Shown in pieces: positions 51,791-60,129 of a DNA stretch of 64,000 nucleotides. Position numbers and translations under genes: made by a program. The DNA lies in the NCBI GenBank assembly GCA_031254035.1, contig JAIRVF010000153.1, forward strand, positions 62,001 to 126,000, written 5' to 3'. The notes beneath the pieces were generated by a model. That model had not been told where the DNA came from. It worked only from the letters and a program-made list of their open reading frames with translations, and did no database searches. Positions within the stretch are counted from its first letter, which is position 1. The number at the start of each line of letters is the position of its first letter. The stretch is from Paenibacillus sp. (GTDB lineage Bacteria; Bacillota; Bacilli; Paenibacillales; Paenibacillaceae).

Positions 51791-53656
51791 ATGCAGCAAA
51801 CAGGCGAAAAAACACAAAATAATTCACTACAGACGAAGGCCGATGTCCAGCAGGCAGTTCTTGATACTTTGAATCCTTTGAAGCAGCATTTCACGGAAGG
51901 AAAGGCCGGTTTGGATCTTGGAGTGACGGGCGCGAGCCATAATGCAGACATTGCCCTTATGGAAGCCTTTTCGCGTCCACTATGGGGCCTCATCCCACAT
52001 GCCGCAGGTGGAGGTCAATCCGACCTATGGCCGCTGTTTCTGCAAGGGATCATCAACGGTACAAATCCCGAACATGAAGAATATTGGGGGGATTTCGTTA
52101 CCCAGGACCAGCGGATGGTTGAACAGGCCGTATTTGGACTGGGCCTCGCCATTGCCCCAGAGAAGATTTGGGATCCGCTAAGTGAAGAGGAAAAGCAACG
52201 GCTGTATAAATGGTTGAATCAGATTAATCTGGTGGACCACTCTAACCCCAACAATTGGCTGATGTTCACGGTCCTTGTGAATTTGGGCTTCAAGAAAGTG
52301 GGCATGCCTCATGACCAGGCCATCATGGATGAATATTTGGATGCCATCGATTCTTATTATTTGGCGGATGGATGGTATTCGGACGGAAAAACGGATCAGC
52401 GTGATTACTACATTCCGTTCGCCATGCACTATTACACGCTGATTTACTCGAAGTTGATGGAAAATGACGATCCAGAGCGCGCCAAAGTTTACCGCGATCG
52501 GGCGAAAACCTTTGCGGAGCAGTACATATATTTCTTCTCCGAGGAAGGAGGAAGCATTCCGTTTGGACGGAGCCTGACGTACCGTTTTGCGCAAACATCT
52601 TTTTGGAGCGCACTGATCTATGCTGGCGTCGAGCCATTTTCGCTTGGAGTCATGAAAGGGATCATTAATCGCCATCTGCGCTGGTGGTTCGACCAGCCGA
52701 TTTTTGCGTCAAACGGATTGCTCAGCATTGGATATGCTTATCCGAACCTGAATATGGCTGAAAGCTATAACGCTCCGGGTTCGCCTTATTGGGCTTATAA
52801 AGCTTTTCTCATTTTGAGTTTGCCAGATGACCATCCATACTGGAAGGTGGAAGAGGAGCCGCTTCCGGCTTTGAAACCACTGCTTCCTCAGCCGCATGCA
52901 AGAATGATGATATGCCGTCCGGAAGACGATGGCCATGTTGTCGCGTTGGCATCTGGCCAAATTGCGAATTGGGATATGTCACATAACGCGGCCAAATATG
53001 CGAAATTTGCGTATTCTACGCGCTTTGGCTTTAGCGTTCCCAAAGGTAGTTACGGACTTTCACAGGGAGCATTTGACTCCGTGCTTGCATTCAGTGAAAA
53101 CGATGGGTATTATCGCGCGCGGTTTAAGTGCGAAGAGTTCCGTATTGAAGAAAAAGCCGTGTATTCGCGCTGGCTGCCTTGGAACAACGTCGAAGTGAAG
53201 ACATGGCTGATTCCAGCGGGACTGTGGCATGTTCGGGTCCACCGCATTCGCTCCGAACGCAGCTTAACTGCCGCCGAAGGCGGGTTTGCTGTGAGCAGGG
53301 CGACTGATTTTCCTTTTGGGGAAGTGGATCGGGTTCGGAAGGCTGATGACCGTGTAGCGGCTATGATGCCTGGAGGAATCAGCGGAATCGTAAATCTACA
53401 GGGATTCGACGATGCGATTATGGTTTATCCGGAGGCCAACACCAATGTGTTAAAACCGAGCACGATGATTCCTACACTTTCTGTACAATTGGAGCCTGGC
53501 GAACATCTGCTGATTTCCGCGGTGTTTGGCGCTTCTTGCAGCGAACGAAATGAGCAGAAGTGGGCTTTGCCTCCAGTAGTGGAGCAAACCGCCGATGGTC
53601 GGATTATCGTAAAAGATGCCGAATGTGGAGAAGTCTATACCGAAGTGCAAATCTAA
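51791..53656 (+). CDS. DUF2264 protein, probable glycan-degrading enzyme
   Basis: A 621-residue cytoplasmic protein (no signal peptide) of the DUF2264 family: an N-terminal alpha/alpha-barrel-like half (SRPLWGLIPHAAGGGQSDLW, NPNNWLMFTVLVN, DGWYSDGKTDQRDYYIPFAM) and a C-terminal beta half. The same fold type is seen in polysaccharide lyases and unsaturated glucuronyl hydrolases, and DUF2264 proteins recur in polysaccharide loci; some may be exo-glucuronidases (from memory, not certain). It sits between the YesN gene and GH88, so trimming of imported uronate oligosaccharides is inferred. AGAAGGGA precedes the ATG. Confidence 0.82.
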   Translation: MQQTGEKTQNNSLQTKADVQQAVLDTLNPLKQHFTEGKAGLDLGVTGASHNADIALMEAFSRPLWGLIPHAAGGGQSDLWPLFLQGIINGTNPEHEEYWGDFVTQDQRMVEQAVFGLGLAIAPEKIWDPLSEEEKQRLYKWLNQINLVDHSNPNNWLMFTVLVNLGFKKVGMPHDQAIMDEYLDAIDSYYLADGWYSDGKTDQRDYYIPFAMHYYTLIYSKLMENDDPERAKVYRDRAKTFAEQYIYFFSEEGGSIPFGRSLTYRFAQTSFWSALIYAGVEPFSLGVMKGIINRHLRWWFDQPIFASNGLLSIGYAYPNLNMAESYNAPGSPYWAYKAFLILSLPDDHPYWKVEEEPLPALKPLLPQPHARMMICRPEDDGHVVALASGQIANWDMSHNAAKYAKFAYSTRFGFSVPKGSYGLSQGAFDSVLAFSENDGYYRARFKCEEFRIEEKAVYSRWLPWNNVEVKTWLIPAGLWHVRVHRIRSERSLTAAEGGFAVSRATDFPFGEVDRVRKADDRVAAMMPGGISGIVNLQGFDDAIMVYPEANTNVLKPSTMIPTLSVQLEPGEHLLISAVFGASCSERNEQKWALPPVVEQTADGRIIVKDAECGEVYTEVQI

Positions 53657-53723
53657 AAAGTTGGACTAATGTAACAGGAATAGGCAAACATTTCACCCGG
53701 CTGCCTTAATCCGTACAATCGGT
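53655..53723. repeat. Leader inverted repeat, copy C
   Basis: A degenerate left arm (AAAAAGTTGGAC, overlapping the DUF2264 stop) and right arm GTTCAATTTATA enclose CATTTCACCCGGCTGCC, nearly the same core as copy B. It ends about 60 bases before the GH88 start. Confidence 0.55.
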
Positions 53724-53784
53724 TCAATTTATAGAGGTCAAAGCAAGCATTCTATCAATTCAAGAATAGTGGGAGATGAACAGC

Positions 53785-54909
53785 ATGTGGAACCTTGCCA
53801 TTGAAGATGCGCTATCCAAATTAAAGCAAAATATCGTGAAACATCCGGGCAAGCTGCCTCATATCATTGACGGGCAGCGGTATGAATGGGGCGAAAACGA
53901 TGATTGGATCGAGGGTTTTTACACCGGTATGATGTGGCTTGCCTATGAATACGGCAAAGATCCTTTTTTCAAAGAGTCAGGGGAAGCTTTTCTTGCGAAT
54001 TTCAAGGATCGGCTTGACCGTCATGTGGTTCTGGACCATCATGATATCGGATTTTTATATTCGCTTTCCGCAGTTGCGGAGTGGCGGGTCACCCGCAATC
54101 CGGCGGCCCGGGAAACGGCGCTTCAGGCTGCGGACAAGCTGCTTATGCGCTGGCGCCCCAATATGGGAATCATTCAGGCTTGGGGGAAAGAAAATGATCC
54201 CGAAAACGGGGGACGGATCATTATCGACTGCTTGTTAAATCTCCCGCTCTTATTTTGGGCACATCAAGAGACAGGTGAAGCCAAATATTATGATATCGCG
54301 ATGCAGCATGCGTTGAAGAGTCAGAAATTCCTAGTACGTGGTGACGGTTCTTCTTATCATACGTTCTATTTTGATGTGGAAAACGGAAACGCGATCCGCG
54401 GCGGAACGCATCAAGGGTATGAGGACGGTTCAACTTGGACGCGCGGACAGGCATGGGGTATTTACGGTTTCGCCCTAGCTTACAGATATACGAAACATGA
54501 AGCCTTTTTGGATACATCCAAGCGGCTGGCACGTTATTTTATTGAGCATTTGCCGGAAGATGATGTTGCTTACTGGGACTTTGATGTACCGGTTGAAGCA
54601 GGAACGCCTCGTGACAGCTCAGCAACGGCGATTACGGCTTGCGGTTTGCTGGAACTGCTTGAACTCACGGAAGGGTCTGACGATCCGGATCGCCAAATGT
54701 ACGAAGACGCGCTGAACCGGAGCATGAAGTCACTCATAGAAAACTATGCAACGATTAAAGAGCCTGAGGCTGAAGGGCTGCTGAAGCATGGATCATATCA
54801 TGTGCGCGGAGATCGAGCACCGGATGATTATATGATCTGGGGCGATTATTTCTATCTGGAGGCGCTGGTCCGTCTTCAAAGCGGAATTAAAGGATATTGG
54901 TACGAATAA
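53785..54909 (+). CDS. GH88 unsaturated glucuronyl hydrolase
   Basis: A 374-residue cytoplasmic enzyme with an alpha/alpha-barrel. Family motifs are clear: WIEGFYTGMMWLAYE, DHHDIGFLYS (first catalytic Asp region), GGRIIIDCLLNLPLLFWA (second catalytic Asp), GGTHQGYEDGSTWTRGQAWG, and DSSATAITACGLLEL. GH88 hydrates the double bond of unsaturated uronic acid at the end of oligosaccharides made by polysaccharide lyases of glycosaminoglycans, xanthan, gellan and similar polymers. The start at 53785 has GGGAG nine bases upstream. Its presence implies a lyase in the pathway, with the secreted beta-helix protein as candidate. Confidence 0.92.
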   Translation: MWNLAIEDALSKLKQNIVKHPGKLPHIIDGQRYEWGENDDWIEGFYTGMMWLAYEYGKDPFFKESGEAFLANFKDRLDRHVVLDHHDIGFLYSLSAVAEWRVTRNPAARETALQAADKLLMRWRPNMGIIQAWGKENDPENGGRIIIDCLLNLPLLFWAHQETGEAKYYDIAMQHALKSQKFLVRGDGSSYHTFYFDVENGNAIRGGTHQGYEDGSTWTRGQAWGIYGFALAYRYTKHEAFLDTSKRLARYFIEHLPEDDVAYWDFDVPVEAGTPRDSSATAITACGLLELLELTEGSDDPDRQMYEDALNRSMKSLIENYATIKEPEAEGLLKHGSYHVRGDRAPDDYMIWGDYFYLEALVRLQSGIKGYWYE

Positions 54910-54928
54910 GTAGGTTTTAAGTGATAGT

Positions 54929-55030
54929 AAGGCTGTCTCGAGGCTCAACCGAGATTCTCTCCATTGTTAGATGCGTGATTAATAATGGGGAGATGGAATG
55001 GTTGATGCTGCTGAGGCAGCCTTTTTTTTG
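54929..55030 (+). terminator. Large nested terminator after GH88
   Basis: AAGGCTGTCTC pairs with GAGGCAGCCTT (one G-U) at the base, and an inner stem joins TCTCTCCATTGTTA with TAATAATGGGGAGA. Eight T residues follow. Confidence 0.7.
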
Positions 55031-55093
55031 AAAGCTTTTTGGGGTCCCCGCAAAGTATTTGGAATAAGCATCGAGGATAGGATACACTCCGTA

Positions 55094-55127
55094 CTTTTGC
55101 TCCGCAAAAGCGCCCCTCTTTGAGAGG
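55094..55127. repeat. Two adjacent perfect small hairpins
   Basis: CTTTTGC-TCC-GCAAAAG (55094-55110) and CCTCT-TTG-AGAGG (55115-55127). The surrounding 150 bases look like a structured intergenic element with no clear function. Confidence 0.4.
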
Positions 55128-55224
55128 CACCCGGACTTCTTTCCGATACTCTTTGTAGGGTTGTTTTTAGTTGCAGGAGGGTAAACGGGCTTCACTTGGA
55201 TTCACGCTGAACCATTGTAATCTC

Positions 55225-55463
55225 TAACGAAACTACAGATCGTTATTGCCTCAAAAACAAAGGAAAATTGAGTTTAATGAAACTACATATTGTTATTTGG
55301 GATGAATTCAGGCTTAAAGCGAATAATTTTGCGCATTAGCGATACCCAGTTTCGAATTTTAGAATTTCCAAATGGCTTAATTAGCGTAAATAGCGATATC
55401 ACATTTCGTTAGAACTCCAAATGGGGCTTTTTAAACCGCAAAAAGCTATATCACGTTTTGTTT
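55225..55463. repeat. Array of five degenerate 21-base repeats in both orientations
   Basis: Plus orientation: 55225-55245 (TAACGA...TCGTTA, itself palindromic) and 55275-55295 (TAATGA...TTGTTA). Minus orientation: 55336-55354, 55391-55412 and 55444-55463. Approximate shared pattern: AACGAAA, about seven variable bases, then ATCGYTA. Spacing is about 40-60 bases, irregular, so it is not a CRISPR array. Confidence 0.55.
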
Positions 55464-55525
55464 GCGATCGTCTATATAGGTTCCTCAAGCGTACTATCCA
55501 ATAATTGCTTGTAGATAATAGTATA

Positions 55526-55753
55526 TCATTTGAGTAATATGATAGTGTAATACTTCTTCATAACCTTATATTCTTCTCCAGGATAAATCATCCTGGATTT
55601 TTTTTTTGGTTTTGAGTAAATTCTCGCTCCAATCATAAGATCGATCATGTACCACCGTTTGATAGCCAATCGAGTCGGAAGATTCCTGGGTGCAACATTT
55701 TCTTTGATCTTATCTTCAGTATCTTCAATATCTTCCAACTTATCTTTTAACAC
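55526..55753 (-). CDS. Weak hypothetical small ORF
   Basis: A 75-codon frame from a GTG without a ribosome binding site, giving a Lys/Ile-rich product with RLAIKRWYMIDLMIGARIYS and MIYPGEEYKVMKKY. An in-frame stop lies just upstream. It is unrecognised; it could be a gene remnant or not coding. Confidence 0.25.
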   Translation of the reverse strand: MLKDKLEDIEDTEDKIKENVAPRNLPTRLAIKRWYMIDLMIGARIYSKPKKKSRMIYPGEEYKVMKKYYTIILLK

Positions 55754-55765
55754 TGCAATCTAATG

Positions 55766-55805
55766 AATCACAATGCGACTAACCCTCGTGTTGTGATTTT
55801 TTTTG
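55766..55805 (+). terminator. Terminator-like hairpin in the repeat zone
   Basis: AATCACAA/TTGTGATT with a 17-base loop followed by TTTTTT. No plus-strand gene directly precedes it. Confidence 0.45.
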
Positions 55806-55896
55806 TTCACCGTGGCGTTAGATTAGGATGTCCTAACAGCAATTGATTGGAATGTTTCTGGACTGGTGTACTACATATGCGTCCTGATTGGAAAAT

Positions 55897-55907
55897 AGTG
55901 ATATACA
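55897..55907. promoter_or_regulatory. CcpN operator candidate 1 (gapB)
   Basis: AGTGATATACA matches 10 of 11 positions of the B. subtilis CcpN consensus TRTGHYATAYW. Confidence 0.45.
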
Positions 55908-56004
55908 TTTTCTTAAAAAACGCATAAATAGTGTGATTAATGTCCTACTAAATCATTTTAAGGCATATAAATAAATATTTTTATTATATTGTGTGTATTA
56001 ATTA

Positions 56005-56033
56005 TTGAATTACCGATAAATATGACGTAATAT
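56005..56033 (+). promoter_or_regulatory. gapB promoter with overlapping CcpN operator candidate 2
   Basis: TTGAAT (56005-56010) and TAATAT (56028-56033) are 17 bases apart. AATATGACGTA at 56019-56029 matches, on the reverse strand, 10 of 11 positions of the CcpN consensus and overlaps the -10 region, as expected for repression. Confidence 0.5.
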
Positions 56034-56062
56034 ATAAATGAACAAAGGAGGGGCTGCGACAT

Positions 56063-57121
56063 ATGCAGAAAAAAATCGGTATTAGCGGAACAGGAAGAAT
56101 TGGAAGGCTGTTTATCCGTAGCATGGTAATGTGTGGAGAAAGTTCGTCGCTTGCGCTGATCAACTCTTCATGTACACCGGAACAATTAGCGTATTTATTA
56201 AAATATGATTCGATCCACGGTCGTTGGGAAGAGGACATTAAGGTAGATGAACAATGCCTTATCATACGTGGACATCGAATTCATTTGGTGAATGAACGTA
56301 ATCCGGAACTTCTGCCATGGCGCGAGCACGGCGTCGAAGTTGTCGTGGATGCAACGGGCAAATTTAAAAGCCGTCCTGAAGCGTCCAAACATTTGCAGGC
56401 AGGCGCGAAGCGAGTGGTTGTAACAGCCCCGGGCAAAGATCTGGACCGTACAATCGTCATGGGCGTAAACGAACATGCATATGACGCGGAGAACGATTCG
56501 CTTATATCGACTGCATCCTGTACGACAAATTGTCTGGCTCCGGTTTTGCATGTTCTTGATCGAGAATTCGGCGTTGATAATGCATGGATGACTACAGTTC
56601 ATGCGTATACGAATGACCAGAAGCTTTTGGATAATCCCCACTCCGATTGGCGGAGAGCCCGCGCATGTGGCAGTTCCATCATTCCGACTTCAACGGGCGT
56701 CGGCAAGGCATTACGGGAAATACTCCCCCATCTGGCGGAACGGGTTCAAGGGCTGTCCCTGCGTGTACCCGTCCAAGATGTTTCGCTGGTCGATTTGACC
56801 GCTCAACTTAAGCGCGACGTAACCAAAGAAGAAATTGCCTGCGCGTTTAAAAACGCAATTAATTTAGGTTTGGAACCGTTCATGGAGTACAACGAGGAAC
56901 CGCTTGTATCAAGCGATTACATTGGAAACAGCAAATCTGCAATTATTGATGGATTAACGATACAAACATCGGGACAGCAAGTAAAGCTGCTGGCATGGTA
57001 TGACAATGAATGGGCGTATGCATGCCGGGTTAAGGACTTTGTTAATTACATGTTCACGGGGGCCGGTAAGGTAGATCCGAAATGTAAAATCCGATCTGTG
57101 GAGTCAGTGCTGAGTATGTAA
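56063..57121 (+). CDS. gapB: Glyceraldehyde-3-phosphate dehydrogenase (gluconeogenic GapB type)
   Basis: A 352-residue type I GAPDH. The Rossmann motif reads ISGTGRIGRLFIR, slightly changed from the usual GFGRIGR; the catalytic Cys153 is in STASCTTNCLAP, with His in TVHAYTNDQ. Its place upstream of ppdK, ccpN and glpX and the CcpN-like boxes at its promoter point to the gluconeogenic, NADP-preferring GapB rather than glycolytic GapA. It acts in the cytoplasm. AAAGGAGGGG precedes the ATG. The 127 bases to ppdK hold no clear terminator. Confidence 0.9.
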   Translation: MQKKIGISGTGRIGRLFIRSMVMCGESSSLALINSSCTPEQLAYLLKYDSIHGRWEEDIKVDEQCLIIRGHRIHLVNERNPELLPWREHGVEVVVDATGKFKSRPEASKHLQAGAKRVVVTAPGKDLDRTIVMGVNEHAYDAENDSLISTASCTTNCLAPVLHVLDREFGVDNAWMTTVHAYTNDQKLLDNPHSDWRRARACGSSIIPTSTGVGKALREILPHLAERVQGLSLRVPVQDVSLVDLTAQLKRDVTKEEIACAFKNAINLGLEPFMEYNEEPLVSSDYIGNSKSAIIDGLTIQTSGQQVKLLAWYDNEWAYACRVKDFVNYMFTGAGKVDPKCKIRSVESVLSM

Positions 57122-57248
57122 AAAGGAATGATCCAGAAAAGATGATTTACGCCTATGGCAAAGGGAAAATCGATATCAATGGCGTGAACACGACATATAT
57201 GATCTGCGACTTACTAGAGTGCCGAAAACAGAAAGGGAGTGCTTCAGC

Positions 57249-59954
57249 ATGACGATTCTAAGAGTGAATTCGTTCCAAAATGGTGGCAAGGAGGATGTGG
57301 AGCTTCTGGGTGGCAAGGGTGCCAACCTTGCAGAAATGACTAAAGTGGGGCTCCCTGTCCCTCTCGGTTTTACGATTACAACGGAGGTTTGCCGGGAATT
57401 TTACCGCACCGGGCGCCGGCTCCCCGAAGGATTAATGGAAGAAGTGCTCGCCGCCTTGAACGAGCTGGAGCAGGAACAGAATCGCGGATTCGGCCATGCG
57501 GAGCGTCCACTACTGGTATCCGTTCGTTCCGGTGCAGTCAAGTCGATGCCGGGGATGATGGATACCATTCTGAATCTGGGCCTGAATGATGAGACGGTGG
57601 AAGGATTGGCAAAACAGACGAACAACCGTCGCTTTGCTTACGATTGTTACCGCCGGTTTATCCAAATGTATGGCTCGGTAGTCTACAACATCGAAGGAAT
57701 TCATTTTGAACGCCTGATCCAAAAGGAAAAACAGCTCACCGGCTGCATGGAGGATCAGCAGCTTTCTGAAGAGTCACTGTTATCGCTCGCTGAGCAATTC
57801 AAGAAATTGATTGAGGCCCGGATCGAACGTTCCTTCCCGCAAGACGTAAAGCAGCAGCTTCAAGGTGCTATTGAAGCGGTATTCTTGTCCTGGTCAAGTG
57901 CGAGAGCAAAGGTATACCGCAAAGTTCACCTTATTCCGGACGATCAAGGTACGGCAGTGAATGTGCAATCGATGGTATTCGGCAACATGGGCGAAACGAG
58001 CGGAACGGGCGTTCTGTTTACGCGCAACCCATCGACAGGCGAATCCGTGATGTTTGGTGAATTCCTTATGAATGCACAAGGGGAAGACGTTGTCGGTGGT
58101 ACAAGAACACCAAGTCCAATCGCAGATTTGCAAGAGACGATGCCGGAAGCGTACAAGGAACTTTCCCAATGCGCAAGACAGCTCGAATTGCAATACCGCG
58201 ATATGCAGGACATCGAGTTTACGATTGAAAATGGAAAGCTGTATCTGCTGCAAACCCGCAATGCGAAACGCAACGCAAGAGCGGCGCTCAAGGTAGCTGC
58301 AGATCTGGTACAGGAAGGTCTTATTTCCAAGGAAGAAGCATTGATGCGCATTGATGTGCAGCACTTGAATCATTTGCTTCACCGTTCGCTGAATACAGAA
58401 GCAGAGCATACGGTTATGGCGACAGGACTTCCGGCTTCGCCGGGTGCGGCCTGCGGTCAGGTTGTTTTTGAAGCCGATACGGCTGACGAATGGAAACGGG
58501 GAGGCAAACAAGTTATTCTCGTGCGTATGGAGACAACGCCTGAAGATATACATGGTGTCATTGCTGCGGAAGGGGTTGTTACGCTGCGCGGAGGTATGAC
58601 CAGCCATGCTGCTGTGGTAGCCCGCGGAATGGGTAAGCCTTGTGTTTGCGGCTGCGAAGCGTTGCAACTCGATGAAGAGCAGATGCAATTGAGCGGTGGT
58701 GGAGTCATTATCCGCGAGGGTGATTGGATCACCATCGACGGCGGAAGCGCAAAAGTTATTCCAGGCCAACTGGAACTTTCGGAAGCTGATCTTTCACCGG
58801 AACTGATGCTGGTCCTGGACTGGGCCGATGAAGTGCGTACCATGAAGGTATTGGCTAATGCCGATTCTCCGGTTGACGCACGCAAGGCAAGGGAATTTGG
58901 CGCAGAAGGCATCGGATTGTGCAGAACGGAGCATATGTTCCTTTCGCCGGCCCGCGTGCCGATTGTGCAGCAAATGATCTTGGCCGAGACGGAAGGCAAT
59001 AGACAGGTGGCCTTGAATCGATTGCTGCCGATGCAAAGATCGGACTTTGAAGATATCTTCCGGGAGATGGACGGATATCCGGTTACGATCCGCCTGCTTG
59101 ATCCGCCGCTGCATGAATTTCTGCCGAATATTGAGGAACTGACAGAGCGGTTAACGGAGCTGCGTTCCACGGAAGAGGAAACATCGAATGAACGTATGGA
59201 ACTTGAGCGTATGATCCGCAGGGTACGTGAGCTGCAAGAGTCCAACCCGATGCTTGGTCAACGCGGCTGCAGATTGGGTATCATGTTCCCGGAAATCTAT
59301 GAAATGCAAGTAGAAGCGATATTCCAAGCGGTGCTGCGCTGCCTTCGTGATGGCATTAATGTACTGCCGCAGGTCATGATCCCGCTCGTTGGGCATGTCA
59401 ATGAGCTGCATCTGCTGCGAAACATGGTGGATGAGATCGCCGAACAGGTGTTGGGTGAGGAAAAACGCTTCTGTGGATATAAAGTCGGTACCATGATAGA
59501 GGTGCCTCGTGCGGCGCTGACAGCAGGAGATATTGCCCGTTCCGCCGATTTCTTCTCCTTCGGCACAAATGATCTGACGCAGATGACATTTGGTTATAGC
59601 CGGGATGATGCGGAAGGCAAGTTTCTGGCACATTATGTTGAGCATAAGCTTCTACCTCACAATCCGTTCCAAGTATTGGATACGGAAGGGGTCGGCAAGC
59701 TGATTGAAATGGCAGTTACGCAAGGTCGGGCAGTGAATCCGCTGCTTAAAACCAGCATTTGCGGGGAGCATGGCGGAGATCATGAATCCATCATGTTCTG
59801 CCAGCGGACCGGGCTGGATTATATTAGCTGCTCGCCGTATCGTTTGCCCGTAAGCCGGATTGCCGCAGCACAGGCTCATATCCGCATGCAATCCGAACTC
59901 GCGTCTAAGGTGGAGGAAACTTCAAAACTCGAGATCGAACAAACGGCGATCTGA
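57249..59954 (+). CDS. ppdK: Pyruvate, phosphate dikinase
   Basis: A 901-residue enzyme that makes PEP from pyruvate, ATP and phosphate. The N-terminal ATP-grasp region (GGKGANLAEMTKVGLPVPLGFTI is typical) covers about residues 1-340; the central phosphohistidine domain has GGMTSHAAVVARG with phospho-accepting His453 and regulatory Thr451; the C-terminal PEP/pyruvate barrel includes GIGLCRTEHMFL and SICGEHGGD. Length fits bacterial PPDK (about 880-900). AAAGGGAG precedes ATG 57249; an upstream in-frame start is less likely. The PPDK regulatory protein is encoded two genes downstream and should act on Thr451. Confidence 0.96.
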   Translation: MTILRVNSFQNGGKEDVELLGGKGANLAEMTKVGLPVPLGFTITTEVCREFYRTGRRLPEGLMEEVLAALNELEQEQNRGFGHAERPLLVSVRSGAVKSMPGMMDTILNLGLNDETVEGLAKQTNNRRFAYDCYRRFIQMYGSVVYNIEGIHFERLIQKEKQLTGCMEDQQLSEESLLSLAEQFKKLIEARIERSFPQDVKQQLQGAIEAVFLSWSSARAKVYRKVHLIPDDQGTAVNVQSMVFGNMGETSGTGVLFTRNPSTGESVMFGEFLMNAQGEDVVGGTRTPSPIADLQETMPEAYKELSQCARQLELQYRDMQDIEFTIENGKLYLLQTRNAKRNARAALKVAADLVQEGLISKEEALMRIDVQHLNHLLHRSLNTEAEHTVMATGLPASPGAACGQVVFEADTADEWKRGGKQVILVRMETTPEDIHGVIAAEGVVTLRGGMTSHAAVVARGMGKPCVCGCEALQLDEEQMQLSGGGVIIREGDWITIDGGSAKVIPGQLELSEADLSPELMLVLDWADEVRTMKVLANADSPVDARKAREFGAEGIGLCRTEHMFLSPARVPIVQQMILAETEGNRQVALNRLLPMQRSDFEDIFREMDGYPVTIRLLDPPLHEFLPNIEELTERLTELRSTEEETSNERMELERMIRRVRELQESNPMLGQRGCRLGIMFPEIYEMQVEAIFQAVLRCLRDGINVLPQVMIPLVGHVNELHLLRNMVDEIAEQVLGEEKRFCGYKVGTMIEVPRAALTAGDIARSADFFSFGTNDLTQMTFGYSRDDAEGKFLAHYVEHKLLPHNPFQVLDTEGVGKLIEMAVTQGRAVNPLLKTSICGEHGGDHESIMFCQRTGLDYISCSPYRLPVSRIAAAQAHIRMQSELASKVEETSKLEIEQTAI

Positions 59955-60025
59955 CTCTTTTGAAATCGTATTCGATATGAATGAATCCGGGTGGAATTTC
60001 AAGCTCTAGAGTGGTGGGAGCTACG

Positions 60026-60050
60026 AACATTCCGCCCGGAATGTTATAAT
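60026..60050. promoter_or_regulatory. Palindrome at the ccpN promoter
   Basis: AACATTCC-GCCC-GGAATGTT (60026-60045) is a perfect 8-base inverted repeat that runs into TATAAT (60045-60050), a likely -10. It could be an operator or a hairpin. No good -35 was seen. Confidence 0.4.
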
Positions 60051-60129
60051 CTGAATATCGAATATTGAGGCTTGCGAGCTGCGTAGCTGCAGATAGCGAG
60101 CGATGTAGCAGAAGCGGGAGGGTTGCGCT

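Larger units (their letters stand above)
54910..56004. other. Gene-poor repeat-rich zone
   Basis: About 1.1 kb without a convincing gene. It holds a large terminator-like structure (54929-55030), two small hairpins (55094-55127), an array of five degenerate 21-base repeats (55225-55463), a weak minus-strand frame (55526-55753), another hairpin (55766-55805) and a CcpN-like box (55897-55907). Confidence 0.6.

Noticed and set aside
54917..55195. Minus-strand frame of 92 codons after GH88
   Set aside because: It runs through the terminator hairpin and structured intergenic repeats, with no ribosome binding site; treated as non-coding.
55225..55463. CRISPR array
   Set aside because: The repeats are degenerate, in both orientations and irregularly spaced; no cas genes are in the window.
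57894..58769. Long minus-strand frame of 291 codons inside ppdK
   Set aside because: It is fully antisense to a well-conserved gene, has no ribosome binding site and a composition rich in Cys/His/Arg typical of shadow frames.
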